A stretch of 64,000 nt of DNA from Equus caballus (Eukaryota > Chordata > Mammalia > Perissodactyla > Equidae), in assembly GCF_041296265.1 (NCBI RefSeq), contig NC_091695.1, positions 36,227,001 to 36,291,000 of the forward strand. The letters are read 5' to 3'. Numbering within the stretch: position 1 is the first letter of the stretch; every line of letters begins with the position of its first letter. Under the pieces are notes generated by a model. The model saw only the letters and a program-made list of their open reading frames with translations, ran no database searches and was not told where the DNA came from. Both the position numbers and the translations under genes were made by a program. Below are positions 10,847 to 23,867 of this stretch, one piece after another.

Positions 10847-13800
10847 CTCTTCTCATATTTCTTTATCTAGCCTTTTTGTTCTGGTTAAGACTGTCAGTAC
10901 TATGTTGAATGAGAGTGGTGAGAGTGAGCATCCTTGTCTTGTTCCTGATGTTAGAGGAAAAAGTTTGTTTTTCACATTGAGTATAACATTAGCTGTGGGT
11001 TTGTTTTTGATGGCATTTGTTATGTTAAGGTATTGTCTTTCTATTTCCAGTTTTTTTGGGTTTTAATCATGAAAGGATGTTGTATTTTATCCTATGCTTT
11101 TTCTGCATCTATGAGATGACCACGTGATTTCTATCTTTCATTCTAGTAATGTGGTGTGTCACATTTATTGATTTGTGCATGTTGAACTATCCTTCCATCC
11201 CATGGATAAATCCCAGTTGGTCATAGTATATAATCCTTTTCCTGTGTGGTCGAATTTGATTTGCTAATATTTCCTGACTATTTTTGCATCTATATTTAGG
11301 ATGGATATTGGCCTATAGTTTTTTTTTTTTTCCTGTGGTGTCCTTATCTGGCTTTGGTGTCAGGGTGATATTGACCTCCTAAAATTCCATTAGAAGTATT
11401 CCTTCCTGTTTTTGAAAGTGTTTGAGAAGGATTGGCACTAATTATTCTGTAAATGTTTGGTATAATTTGCCTGGGAAGATATCTGCTTCTGTGGGTTTCT
11501 GTGTTAGGAGGTTTTTGATTACTGATTCAATCTCCTTATTTGTCTTTGTTCTATTCAAATTTTCTGTGTCTTCCTGATTCATTCTTGATAGCTTGTATAT
11601 TTCTAGGAAGTTCTCCATTTCTTCTAGATTATTCAATTTGTTGGCATATGATTGTTCATAGTAGTTCCTTATAATCTTACGTATTTCTGCAGTATTGCTT
11701 GTAATGTCTCCTATTTCATTTCTGATTTTGAGACTTTTGACTTTATTTCTTAGTCTAAAGATTTGTCAATTCTTTTTGTCATATGGAAAACTAGCTCTTA
11801 ACTTCATTGATTGATTCTATTGTTTTTTTGGTATGTAACTTATTTACTTCCACTCTGACCTTTGTTATTTCCTTCCTTCTACTCACTTTGGGCTTAGTTT
11901 GTTCTTTTTTAGTCCCTGAGACATAATGTTAGGTTGTTATTAGAGATTCTTCTATATGCTTAATATATGCATTTATCACTATAAAATTCCCTCTCAGAAA
12001 TGCTTTTGTAGCATCCCATTGGTTGTGGTGTATTATGTTTCCATTTCAGTTAGTTTCAAGATGTTTTTTGATTTCCTGTTTGATTTCTCATTTGACTCAA
12101 TGGTTGTTCAGGAGTGTGTTGTTTAGTTTACACATATGTATACATTTTGCAGCTTTCTTCTTCTTTATTTCTAGTTTCATATCAATGTTGTCAGAAGAGA
12201 TACTTGGTATGATTTCAATCTTAAATTTTGTAAGACATATTTTGTGTCCTATCATATGATGTATTCTGGAAATATTCTGTGTGAACTTGAGGAGTGCATG
12301 TATTCTGCTGCTATTGGATGGAATGTTCTATAAATGTCTTAGGTCCATTTCATCTAATGTGTGTTTTAAGTCCAACATTTCCTTTGTTGATTTTCTGTCT
12401 GGATGAACTACCCATTGCTAAAAGATGGGTATTAAAATCCCTATAATTATTGTATGGTGTCTAAATCTCTTTTCAGGTCTGTTCATATTTGATTAATATA
12501 CTTTATTGCTCTGATTTTGAATGCATATATATTTACATTTATCATCTTGATGACTTGCCCTCTGTATTGTTATATAATGATCTTTTTTGTCTCTTGTTTC
12601 TGTGTTTGGCTTAAAGTGTTTTTGTCTGATATGAATGTAGCTATTTCTGCTTCATTTTGCTTTCTCCTTGCATAAAGTGTCTTTTCCATCCCTTCACTGT
12701 GAGTCTATGTGTGTCTTAAAGCTGTAGTGAGTCTCTTGTAGGCAGCATATAGTTGGGTCTTGCTTTTTAATCCATCCAGTACTCTGCCTGTTGATTGGTG
12801 AATTCAATCCATTTACATTTGGAGTGATTATTGATATTTGAGGACTTACTAATGCAATCTTATTCATAGTTTTCTGGTTGGTTTTTATTTTAGTTGTTTC
12901 TTTTCCCCTCTGTTTCTGTGTACCATAGTACATTGGTGATTTTCTTGGGTCGTATGCTCTATTTTCTCTTTCTTTGTGTTTTGGGAATCTACTCCAAGTT
13001 TTTGCTTTGTGCTTATCATAAGTCTTATATAAACATCTCACAGGGAGGGCAGTCCATTTTTAGCTTATAGTAACTTAACTTAGTCTACAAAAGCCGTACC
13101 TGTCTATTCTCCCCTTTTATGTTGTGTATGCCATTATTTCTTTTCACATGTATTGTTTAACAAATCATAGTAGCTACAATTATTTTAACACTCTTCACTT
13201 TTAACATTTTAAAGTATAGTTAAGTGGTTTACACACCACCCAAGTACAGAGTAAGAATCTTTTTAAGCCTGATAGTGTATTTCCCTTTATTACTGTGTTG
13301 TATACTTTCAGATGTTTTAATGTCACTGACTGATGTCTTTTTGTTTCAGCTGAAAAAACTTCTTACAGCATTTTTTCCAAGGCAGGTCTAGTGGTGATGA
13401 ACAGCCTCAGCTTTTGTGTTTCTAGGAAAGTCTTTATTCATACTCGTATCTGAAGTGTAACTTTGTGGGATAGAGTATTCTTGGCTTTCAGTTTTTCTTT
13501 CAGTACTGACTGTGTCATTTTACTCTCTCCTGGCCTGTAGGATGTGTGCTTGAAAACTGCTGATAGCTTAGTGAAGATTCATTTTTAGGTTATAATCTCT
13601 CTCTCTTTTTTTTAAGGATTCTCTCTTTATCTTTGATTTTTGATAGCATTATTATAATGTGTCTTGGAGAAGCTCTTTTTTCATGAGATAATGGAGTTAT
13701 CTGTTAGCTTTCTGAACTTAGATGTTTAAATCTCTCCCAGGTTTTGGAAGTTCTCAGGATTATTTATTTAAATAAAATTTTTGCCACCTTCTCTGTCTTT

Positions 13801-15430
13801 TCTAATTTATAACGTCTATTATTCTAATTTGGTTTTGATGGAATCCCATAGATTACGTAGGCTTTCTTTGTTATTTCTCATTCTTTTTTCTTTGCTCAGC
13901 ACTGACTGTGTTATTTCAAACTCCCTGTCCTGTAGCTCACATTTTCATTTTTCATCTGCTCTACTCTACTGCAGATGCTCTCTATTGCATTTTTCATTTC
14001 ATTCATTGAACGCCTCAGATCCTGAATTCCTGTTTGGTTCCTTTTTATAATTTTTATCTCTTTGGTGAGTATCTCATTTTGTTCATTTTTCCTCCCTTAT
14101 GTCATTCAATTGTTTTTCCGAGTTTTCTTGTGGTTGTTTTAAACAGCTGTTTTAAAAATCTTTATCAGCCAGGTTGCAAAATTCTGTGCCTTTCAGCTTT
14201 GTACTTTGAGAATTATTGTTCTCTTTAGGTGGTGACATATTTTCTTGATAATTCATGTTTCTTGTAGGTTTGTATTGCTGCTTTAGTATTTGAAGTAGCA
14301 GACATCTCCTTAAACCTTTACTAATTGCCTCAGATGGGGTATGCCATCTTTTGTGATTTTATAGGTGAGTTTTCCTCTGCCTTTGTATGGGTACACATGT
14401 TCCACTCTTCTCGTTCCCTCTTGTTGTAGAATTCTTAAGCTATTGTATTTTCTCTCGTTCTTACCACCTAACCAGTCTGGCTATTGGAAACCTCTATTTA
14501 GTTTTCAAGAATGTGGCTCTAGAGCTCCTGTTTGTGGTTTCTCCCTCGCCCAGAGACCCTGATCTCTCTTTCTGAGAGAACTCAGTTTACTAGAGCTGCT
14601 CTCACTGCTGCTCTCAAGAATATGCACAAGAAGCTAGTGGCAGGGTGAGGAGAGGTGTGGGTTTAAGACTGGGAGGCTGGGGTTTCTCGTGCATCTGGTC
14701 AGGAGATCTTCTGTTGTGGTACTCTTAGTGGCTCATTGGTGGACTTCCTGCTGAAATAGGGAACTATACTTCATTAATACCTTTGATATATGTTTTTTTG
14801 ATCCCTTTCCTGATCTCCTCTCTCTCTCCAGTCATGGATTACTTGTTCAGTAGTCTAGGTACTTCTAGGGATAAAGAGGTTTCTGAATGCATCTAGCACA
14901 ACTGTGGTATCCTGGGTACTCAGTGACTGTTCTTTTTCCCCTGCAGGAGAGTTTGCCACGACGAATTGTTTAACTTCTGCAGTGTTGCCTTGGGAAAGGT
15001 GGTGCTGAGAAATCTCCTTTCATTGTCTTCACTGTAAACAAATTCGTATTTTTCTTCAGCTCCAACTGTGTGCTGGAATCCTCTCTCAGGAAGTGCGACC
15101 TTCTGCAAAGTCTCTCTCATTCATGGGTGGCTGCTCAAATCATCTCTAGCCTTTGCTCAACCCTGACCAAGATGGGTTGGGGCAGGCTCACACTGATCCT
15201 GCTGGCTTTGTAGCCCATACTGAAGTCTGTTTGCCTGTTACTGGTTCACAGGTGGGCAGATTCCTCCTGGTCTCTTGGCATTTGGTGCTGGATACTACAA
15301 CTCCCACAAAGGTACTTTTGTTTGTGGATGACTTCTAATTCATTGTTACTAAAGCAGGAGAAAAAGGAGGAATGTCTTTTCAGTGCTAAGATGCTGATAT
15401 CGCTCCTTTCCCTGATAATTTTTAATCTTA
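10847..15430 (-). mobile_element. L1 LINE, antisense (unit 2)
   Basis: This L1 lies in antisense. ORF2 runs from the reverse transcriptase region rightward to about 13300, ORF1 spans about 13345-14350, and the 5' UTR about 14350-15430. The ORF1 part shows the reverse complement of the RNA-binding C-terminal domain. The 3' end of the L1 is absent: unit 1 sequence stops and the L1 begins in mid ORF2 at about 10847. Many stops and indels show it is dead. Units 4 and 5 hold the same insertion. Confidence 0.85.
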
Positions 15431-18275
15431 TCTATCTACTTATGTAGATATGCAGTCTATTTGATGTGAATATTATAACATCAAAAAACATCAAGTCAAA
15501 ATTTTTATTTAAAGGAATTCTGGCTTGGTGTTGTCCCTAAGGTATCTGACAGAAGTAATGTAAATCATTTCTGAGGGAACACATTTTAAACTGAAGCATT
15601 AATGTTTCCCACAGATAAATTTTAAGGGAACATTGTTTAAGATAAAAAAATTACTCATCACGCAATTAAACAAGGCACTTGAGCAAGAGTAAGAAACAAT
15701 ATCAAACTATGGAGTGCAATTTGGAAAACTATGTATTTATATTATTAGCTAATAATTATTTCAATAAGTACATTTTAAAAGTTTAAATAAAGGATATTAT
15801 TGAAAGTAAGATAAAACAATATGAGACTTTCCAAGCTGACCAAGTGGATAAAGAACAATGTGAAACCTTTAGAGAGAAAACAAAATGTTATGATTGAAAT
15901 TTGAAATTCAATGGAGGAGTTAAACAGCCCACAAGCACAATTTACGAGAGAACTAATTTACTGGAATAGAGATCTTTAAAAATTAAACAGAGCACAGTAG
16001 AGGAATCCAAACAATGGATGTTTCAGTGATGTGGAAAGTAGAGCAAGAAGATTCAAGATACAGCTAACTGGGGTTCCAGAGGCATATAATAGAAATATTA
16101 ATAGAAATATAGAGACAATGTTAAGAGTATTAGCTTTGTTTAGTAGGAGCACACCAGACTTAGGCTACCATATTGATTGAATGAACATTAGAGGAAGCTG
16201 TGAATGTCTCCGTGATTGCAAGAAGAACAGTATATATTGCAGTTGCTCAATAAATCTTTTTGTTGTCATGATTATTGGTCATGATGATGATGGTAACGAT
16301 AATGAAGAATGTGATTGTCTCCTCTGTTCTCGCAAAATTCTCTCCCCATTCAGTCTTACTGTGGACATAACCACATCTAAGTCTGGGATGAATTACACAT
16401 ATCTGTCTGTTACCATTTCTCCTTCCGTATTGACTACTAATCTTAAATTTCTTCTCTAATTAATAATTTCATTCCTTCAGAATTATTTTCAAAACAGTGC
16501 ATAAATCAACTGTTTTCAAAACATGTTCAAGGGACTATGAAGCAATGATTAGTCTGATTTTGGGGAATGAAACTGTCCACCTTACTTCTCAGGCTATAGT
16601 CTTATGCTTCTATGGGTATTTTCTCTTTTCATTCATTTTTGGAATTAGGAGGCTGAGAAATAGTTGGGGAAAAGAAAGACACTCTGGGTAGCTAATACTG
16701 ACAAATATTTGTTGTTCACAAACGCAGTTTATTCCATTAATGTCACAGCCTACTTCCAGGGAAATCTCCAAGACTTCTACTTTTAACCATATACAACTCT
16801 TAGGCTGTATTTGGCATCTATTTTCTACCTTTCACAGCTTTCTATTATTTTCTTTCTAGTTTGAGTTCATCTAAATAAAAATGTGTTTGTGTTGGTAGTT
16901 GTTCTATGACCATCTGGAGAGATGACAACTACAGCATCTTGAAGAGGGCATTCAGTACCTAAGGCAAAAACATTATTTTGGTTATTTACCATTTGGCCTG
17001 AGGACTTAGTGCTTACTTTCCCTGGACTGGCTCCAAAGAGAAAAGGAGGAAGAACTTCCAGAAATCCTGCCTCAGTTTCCTAATCCCCATATCCACTGCC
17101 TAAGCATCCTAACCTTTACATGAGTTAAAGTCAGTTTATTTTGTAGGAGAAGTCTTTAACCTAGGAACCATGAATAGAATGGAGGGTGACTGAGAATCTA
17201 ACAAAACCATGTGCAAAGGCGGTAAGTAGCTGCAGTTTGCTTGGTAGATGGTCCAGAATTTCCAAAAGAGTTTCAAAAGTATCACTGACTCAAAGAAGAT
17301 CAGAAATCACTGTCCTAGATAATTTAACTCATAAGTATTTCTATACTGAGGAAAGAAAAAATACGCCTCTGAGGAAAGGAGCATAATGGCTCTTTCAATC
17401 TTTCTTACCTAATTTCTCAGTATCTTTCTTAGCATCGTTAATGAGAGTAAGTCACATCCATTTCCAAGCTGCTTCTTGGTGTGTGACTCGTCCCACCATC
17501 CCATTGCATTATTCTTATATCTTTCAAGGCTGTATGAGTGCAGAAAGACAGCTATAGAAATGTCCACACTCCCTGATTACAGATTAATTGAACATTAGTT
17601 CTCAAGGAGATTTTAAAGAGCATGTATTTCATCATCCTTATTTGACGTATGAGGCTCACAGGATTCAGTGGCTTCTTCAATCACTGAATAAATGTCAGAG
17701 CCATGCCTTGGCAGAATCGTTCTGTTTCACCATATAGAGAGATGACAGTGTTTTTCTGGTTTACTATATGTCTAAGTCTCCTATTTTTTTTGAGGAAGAT
17801 TAGCCCTGAGCTAACTACTGCCAATCCTCCTTTTTTTGCTGAGGAAGACTGGCCCTGAGCTAACATCCATGCCTATCTTCCTCCACTTTATACGTGGGAC
17901 GCCTACCACAGCATGGCTTTTGCCAAACGCTGCCGTGTCCACACCTGGGATCTGAACTGGCGAACCCTGGGCCGCTGAAGCTGAATGTGCGAACTTAACC
18001 GCTGCACCACCGGGCTGACCCCTCCTATATTTTAAAAATCTGGAACAGAAAAACATGAAATCAAGACATTTTAGTAGATAATGTACTAATGGTGCCTGTT
18101 TACTGTCTTTTGTCCCCAAAGAGAATGACAATATTTAACTAAGAGAAGTTTTTAGTTAAGTTTCATGATTATACATGAAACACAGATTAACTTGACATTC
18201 ATGATTGAAGATGTATACACAGTCAGTAGCATCACTGGAAAAAAATAGTGTCTTCTTTTGTTTTTTGAGGATGAA
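15430..18275 (+). other. Conserved non-coding 5' flank of OR 2
   Basis: This aligns with the 5' flanks of the other units and is longer than unit 1's mainly because of the ERE at 17786-18021. No first exon or promoter could be placed. Confidence 0.6.
17786..18021 (-). mobile_element. ERE SINE (unit 2 flank)
   Basis: This is an antisense ERE with both 'aggaagattagccctgagc' and 'aggaagactggccctgagc' arms and a CpG-bearing tRNA-like head (ccgctgcaccaccggg). It is flanked by 'tctcctatttt' and 'ctcctatatttt'. It lies about 300 bases upstream of the OR 2 start and is absent from the same place in units 1, 3 and 4. Confidence 0.93.
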
Positions 18276-18278
18276 AAC

Positions 18279-18304
18279 ATTTCCTTCTCTCATCTTTTTC
18301 TCAG
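18279..18304 (+). promoter_or_regulatory. Predicted 3' splice acceptor before OR 2
   Basis: The pyrimidine tract 'ttccttctctcatctttttctcag' ends 21 bases before the start codon, as in unit 1. Confidence 0.65.
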
Positions 18305-18325
18305 CAGATAGTACTGAGCAGGTCC

Positions 18326-19270
18326 ATGAAAGAGGATAGAAATCATACTTCTGTGGCCATGTTTGTTCTCCTGGGACTGTCAGATGAAAAAGAGCTGCAA
18401 CTTATCCTCTTTCCAATCTTCCTAGGGATCTACCTTCTGACCATAATCTGGAACCTTGGTCTCATCCTCCTTATCAGGATGGACTCCCACCTGCACACAC
18501 CTATGTACTTTTTTCTCAGTTTCCTGTCATTTATAGACATCTGCTATTCTTCTTCCATCAGCCCAAGGATGCTTTCAGACTTCTTAAAAGATGAAAAAAC
18601 AATTTCGTTCATTGCTTGTGCCACCCAGTATTTTGTTGGGTCCTGGATGGCTCAGGCTGAGTGCTGCCTGTTGGCCGTAATGGCCTATGACAGATATATT
18701 GCTATTGGTAGGCCTCTGCAGTACTCAGCCATCATGGATCCTGACCTCTGTCAGAAGATGGTTGCTGGAGCCTATGGGAGTGGTTTCCTTGGTAGCTTAA
18801 TTCAAACAGTTTCTTGCTTTCATCTCTACTTTTGTGGGCACAATATCATTCCAAATTTCTTCTGTGACATAACCCAGATTATTTCCTTGTCTTGCTCCAA
18901 TCCCTTTATGAGCCAAATGATTCTTTTTCTGGAATCTATTTTTGTTGGATTCACTTCCTTCCTTGTCATCCTCTTATCCTATGGTTTTATTGCAACTTCC
19001 ATCCTGAAAATATCCTCCATAAAAGGTAGTGCCAAGGCCTTCAATACCTGTGCCTCCCACCTGGCTGTTGTGACAATATTCTATGGCATGGGCTTCTCTG
19101 TGTACCTGCATCCTAGCTCTAGCCACTCCAAAAAGCAGAACAAGGTTCTGTCAGTGTTCTATGTTATCCTCATCCCAATGTTAAACCCTTTTATCTATAG
19201 TCTGAGGAACAAGGAGATCAAAGAGGCCTTGATGAGGGTAGTAAAGAAGGCAACATATTTATCTCAGTAA
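18326..19270 (+). CDS. Olfactory receptor, family 5 (OR5A/OR5AN-like), copy 2, intact
   Basis: This encodes an intact 314-residue class II odorant receptor that aligns with copy 1 without gaps. Landmarks are NHT glycosylation site (6-8), HLHTPMYFFL (55-64), cysteines 98, 170, 180 and 190, MAYDRYIAI (119-127), KAFNTCASH (237-245) and PMLNPFIYSLRN (284-295). It is the most divergent intact copy, with about 54 differences from copy 1. Some lie in positions expected to line the odorant pocket: TM3 106-111 reads SWMAQA against CWMCLM in copy 1, and TM5 203-205 reads ESI against ITF. The acidic E203 stands out. The start is set by alignment with copies 1 and 4. Its ligand is unknown. Confidence 0.96.
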   Translation: MKEDRNHTSVAMFVLLGLSDEKELQLILFPIFLGIYLLTIIWNLGLILLIRMDSHLHTPMYFFLSFLSFIDICYSSSISPRMLSDFLKDEKTISFIACATQYFVGSWMAQAECCLLAVMAYDRYIAIGRPLQYSAIMDPDLCQKMVAGAYGSGFLGSLIQTVSCFHLYFCGHNIIPNFFCDITQIISLSCSNPFMSQMILFLESIFVGFTSFLVILLSYGFIATSILKISSIKGSAKAFNTCASHLAVVTIFYGMGFSVYLHPSSSHSKKQNKVLSVFYVILIPMLNPFIYSLRNKEIKEALMRVVKKATYLSQ

Positions 19271-19656
19271 GAATAATATTTGAGCAAATATTATTTCCTC
19301 CATAAGGAAGACAAGGGTAAAAATATGCAAGTGACCTGTTATAGGTTACAAGAAAGCTAGGTAGAGAGAAGAAGTGAAAACTTGGCTTCTCATGTCTTAA
19401 TGCCATTATGTTTAGCTGCCACCACCAAGTGATCTGCCTAATGCAGTGTCAGCAACATTGAATTCAGTTTAAAAGGTCTTTTTCCATGATTAGACCTAGG
19501 CAGGTAAAACAGTGTTTCGAGATTAGAAGTTCCGATTGATATTATATGTAGATAAATGAGAAGACCTAGGAAGCCACTCAAATAGGTCTTTCCTCTACAA
19601 TTCTTAAAATGTCTTTTATTTATTTTTAACTAGGTATTTATTTATGTTTTGATTAC

Positions 19657-19662
19657 AATAAA
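19657..19662 (+). promoter_or_regulatory. Candidate poly(A) signal of OR 2
   Basis: An AATAAA lies about 387 bases past the stop, at the same place as in units 1 and 4. Confidence 0.5.
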
Positions 19663-19739
19663 ACAAAATCATGTATAAAATTATAGATGTGAAAATTAAG
19701 AGTAATTTTTAAATGAATACTTTTATAATTTCATCCCAA

Positions 19740-19850
19740 AGGCAGAGGGTGTGAGAGGGAGGGACACAGAAAAAAGAGAAATGGAAAGAGAGAAAAAGTC
19801 AGAGAGAGAAAGAGAGAGAGGAGATGAGAGGAGAGAAGAAGGAGAAAGAT
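19740..19850 (+). repeat. GA-rich purine tract
   Basis: This is the unit 2 counterpart of the purine tract at 7965-8140, shorter and dominated by gagagagaaag runs. Confidence 0.85.
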
Positions 19851-20964
19851 AATCTAGCTTTATTCTCAAATAATCTTATTCCCTCTATCCTACTCCTTGA
19901 GTGTCCTTGTGAAGTGAATTATGAAAAAAAAATTGGAGAAAGGAATGGTAGATAGAAGGGGCACTTTTCAGGTCAAGAGTTGGGGAGATTCTCAGAGACT
20001 AGAAAGAAGTCAAAGTCATCAACTTCTGGGCATAGGTGGCCTGGAGCATACTCCAAGGTAGCTTCCCAGAGACCATATAAGACCTCAGAAATGAAGGCTT
20101 TCATCGTGAGTGTGGGCGACAGGGTCTAAGTCCCAGTGCCCTGAGCCTCTCAGAGATTCCCAGGCCTTAAGTTTGACCAGGGAGCAGCAGAGACACCAGA
20201 CTTGAGGGGACCATGGAAACTCAGAGTCCAACCAAGAGAACTTAAAGAAAATTTAAGAAGAAATATTTTTTTCAGGAAAGAGTTTAAGTACTAATCTTCA
20301 TACGTATTATATTAGTATTTATACAATACTTTCAACTTCATACGGTTACATTGCATAGAAGTGATTCTTTTCTATTAACACGTGCAGTTGGTTGATGAGG
20401 AATTATTCCCCTTTTACAGATAGAACCTTTGGGCATATTGTGGTCTGCCACATTCTTCTCAGTGTAGCAACAATCCATCTTGAATCTCATGAAGTGTCAT
20501 GTGTGGAGCACAAATGGTTCTTAGTGACATAAAGATGTCCTCCATTGCTTATCCATGGCAGCCAAATTCTACACTTTGATGTTGTATTTTTAAAACCATC
20601 TTAAGGGCCTGTTCAATTTAAAAGATTAAATTATTACAGTTCTTACCCGGGGGATATATGACTACTAACCTATTAGCAAGAATTAAATAATTAACTCATT
20701 GCCCCACCCACTCCTCTCTCTAGAATTAATGATAGCTGAAGTAGATGAAACAAAGAATGAGACATTCCAAAAACATCTCTGTATCCCTAGTAACGGCAAG
20801 GTAGATGAGTTCCATCTAAACAAAAAAAGACAAACAAGTTTGTGGGAATGATCTTAAATAGATATTCTTAATGAATGCTTAATAATGCAGCATAATATGT
20901 TGAAAGGAATTCCAATTCAGAACACATAAATTAAGCCTATTCTTAATAGAAGACATGCTGTGTA

Positions 20965-21165
20965 CTTCACATTCTGATAAGTGATTTATAAGCATTATCT
21001 AATTTGATTCTATAAAAAGCTACTCTGTGAAGTAGCAACTATGATCAGCCCCATTTAATAGGTGATAATGCTGTGGCTTCAAGAGGTTAATTTGCTCAAC
21101 CAGTAAGTGGAAACCTTGAATTCCACCCAGATTGGCTGATAACAGTGCCCAAGGCATTAATCACA
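20965..21165 (-). repeat. MIR SINE, antisense (unit 2 copy)
   Basis: This is homologous to 9805-9990 and carries the same antisense MIR core ('gccccatttaataggtgataatgctgtgg'). Confidence 0.65.
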
Positions 21166-21384
21166 ATAAGTCATGACTCTGATACGAATTAGTTTTATCA
21201 TATTCCTTATTGCCTTGATTTCCTCGCCTATGCATAGGAAATCATGCCATATCTGCCTCATGAACCTGCTAAGATGATTGATTCAGGTCAAATATTTGAG
21301 AATATGTATGTATGTATCTATCTGAAATCAAAGAGTTTTGTAAACAAGGAAGTGTCCACATACCTAACTTATTATTAGGCTCTA

Positions 21385-21515
21385 TTGCCAGCCAGTTGTG
21401 TCACCTTGGACAAATCCTTTAGATAAATTGGCTTCAAATCCTCACCTGGAAATTGATGATATTAGACTATGTTATCACTATGTCCTTTCCTACTCAAATG
21501 ACTCCTGGGTTGTTA
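21385..21515 (+). repeat. MIR3 SINE remnant (unit 2 copy)
   Basis: This is homologous to 10195-10325, with 'gttgtgtcaccttggac' and 'cctcacctggaaattgatg'. Confidence 0.55.
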
Positions 21516-22369
21516 AAAAAAAAAAAAAAAGCTACATCAATCTTGAGACCATAAGAGGACCATGGGGAAGTGCTGAATTGAATCTGAAGGGACATGGCAA
21601 AGTGGGGCATGAAATTAGCACAGAAAAAACTCCGTGATAACCATAACTCCAGAGAGCAGGTATCTGGAGGGTTTTCTCCCTATAATTGTCTTCTCCTTTC
21701 ATCTCTCACCTAACAACACATTGAGAGGAACCCCAGTGGTGGGCATCTCTTTGGCTCTGAGTGGACAGCCAATTTCATGGCCCAAATCACTCATCTTTGA
21801 ATGCAATCTGGTCCGCCTGGAAAATTCCTATGGATAATAAATAAGTGACTTCACCCTTTGGCAAGAACTCTGTCTTCCTGGGAGATCTATGTCAAGATGA
21901 GAGGACAAGATTTACAGAAAACAGTGAATTCTGTGCTATTTCAATAGCCGTGTAATAATTCCAGTAGGACATTTGTGGAGCAAGGGTTATGGTCCTCAGT
22001 CTCTTTCATTCTCCAATTCTTCCCTCTCCCTCATTTATGCACCCTCCACTTCGGGCCCTTTCTCAGGTTCTCTTTTTCCTTACCCAATTTCCCTGACCCT
22101 CAATCAAAATAATAACTTCAAAACAAAAATATTAGGTATTACTCTGGTGAGGAGTGGATGTTCAGTTCTAGTTCTCAAATTCTTAAGTATATGATCTTGA
22201 AATCTGTTAATTTCTGTTTGCTACTTATAAATTGGGGACAATAGAATCATCTAGAATCCAATGAGATAATGTCTATAAAGCCGACACACTACTGAAGTTA
22301 ATAATTGAGCACTCAATCAAAATATTAAATTGTGAATTACAGGGGACTTAACTAAGGTAAAACATATTT

Positions 22370-23660
22370 GTCTGTTTCCCAACTTTATCTATTCCATGAA
22401 TCTTTTTAATTTAATTTTCCCTTGGGGATTGTGCTTTTGCATAATTATTAATTTGGTTTCTATTTCAGTATATAACTTTGATTCATAATTTCTGAGTAGC
22501 AGCAAAAGCCAAGCTGGTCATTTCATGATGATATGACAAAGTTTTCACGTACAATTCTATTCGTCTTTTGAAATACTCCAAATAACCATCCATTGTCATC
22601 TTTGAAGACCCTATGGGTCTGGAGAAACTAGCACTGGTGACCCAGATATTAGAGATGACCCACCAGATGAACAGGTAGTGTTGGTGGGACTGTTTCTTTT
22701 ATCCTTCTTTACTATGTTGTTCGTCATTCAGCAACATTCCTGGCTTTCTTAACCTGATTTTATATCCTGCACAAAATTGCAAATTGTCATGTCCTTAGTA
22801 GATCATATTTAGAAGGAGTTTTGGTTAGCTGTATCCCCACAGTAATATCTCCAACCAAAATTTACATCAATCATTTTTTCTTCTACAAACTGCCTTGGCA
22901 GATGGTGAACACACGCAAAAAATTAACCAGAGAGAGTGAGTATATTCAGAATGTTTTTTTTCTTTTCCTCTAGCTTACCAAATTATAAAATCATACACTT
23001 TTAGGATCAATTTTCTCATGAACAAGTGAAACAATCCACAACTCCTCACAGTTTTCTGTGAATGATGAGCTACATGGAATACATTTAGTCATGGCTGCCT
23101 TTGTTACCAGAATGTTAGTAAGAAAGTGAAGAATTTTAGTACAATTATTTGATCAAAAGTTTGACTTATTTTCACCAAATTGATCAATTATGTTGTTGTT
23201 TCAGGGATGTTGTGCATGAGAGTTTATACTTTCAAAATGTTTTCATTGAATGTAATGCATCTGGGATAAATAGCTGATAAATTATATTAGCAACAGTCTA
23301 TTTAAGAGTAAACAGAAAAATTTTGACACTCATAAAACCATAGCGCAAATGAAACAAAAATCTTTCTCGACATCAAAGCTCATCATAGCTTGATGGTAGT
23401 TGTCAACTGACTCAAGTGTACATGAATCAAAGCAAACTAAATAGAAATCATTTATGTGGTTTGTGTCTGTATGGCTCCAGGTGGTTTAGCTTGCCTGCGC
23501 ACTAGGTCTGAATCTATACCTGACCAGAGGTAATGATGTCCGATTGTCTACAGAGCTGATGATGTCTCAGAAATTTCCCCAAATTAACCCGTACAACTCT
23601 ATCGCACCTGGCATTCCTATTCACGGATATAGCCATCATTCATGGTTATCTGTAAGCAGT
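22370..23660. other. Unique spacer, no gene recognised
   Basis: This non-repetitive AT-rich DNA lies between the right edge of unit 2 and an antisense MIR. No OR-like frame or known repeat motif was seen. Confidence 0.5.
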
Positions 23661-23664
23661 CAAT

Positions 23665-23865
23665 GATAATAACAGCCAACATCTATTGAAAAATTAATGT
23701 GTACCAGATTATGTGCTGAACATTGGCACGAATTTCCTAATAAAAGCCTCCCATTAACCTTATAGTTTAGAGGCTCTTGTCGTCCTCACTTTGTTAAAAG
23801 TAAATCATACCTAGTGTGTTTAAGTGACTAGGACCAGTTCATAGAGTGAGAGAGTATCAGAACTA
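23665..23865 (-). repeat. MIR SINE, antisense
   Basis: 'aataacagccaacatctattg' followed by 'tgtaccagattatgtgctg' matches the reverse-complement 3' half of MIR. The rest is degraded. Confidence 0.6.
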
Positions 23866-23867
23866 AA

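Larger units (their letters stand above)
10847..22370 (+). repeat. OR duplication unit 2
   Basis: This unit holds a long antisense L1, the flank with one ERE, OR exon 18326-19270, poly(A) signal, GA tract and downstream block. Alignment with the other downstream blocks stops near 22370, where units 3 and 4 enter an L1. This edge may be the original, L1-free right border of the block. Confidence 0.7.
19850..22370 (+). other. Downstream block of unit 2, gene-free
   Basis: This is the counterpart of 8140-10846 without ERE insertions. It keeps the ancestral MIR (20965-21165) and MIR3 (21385-21515). A run of A near 21515-21531 follows the MIR3. No gene is seen. Confidence 0.65.
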
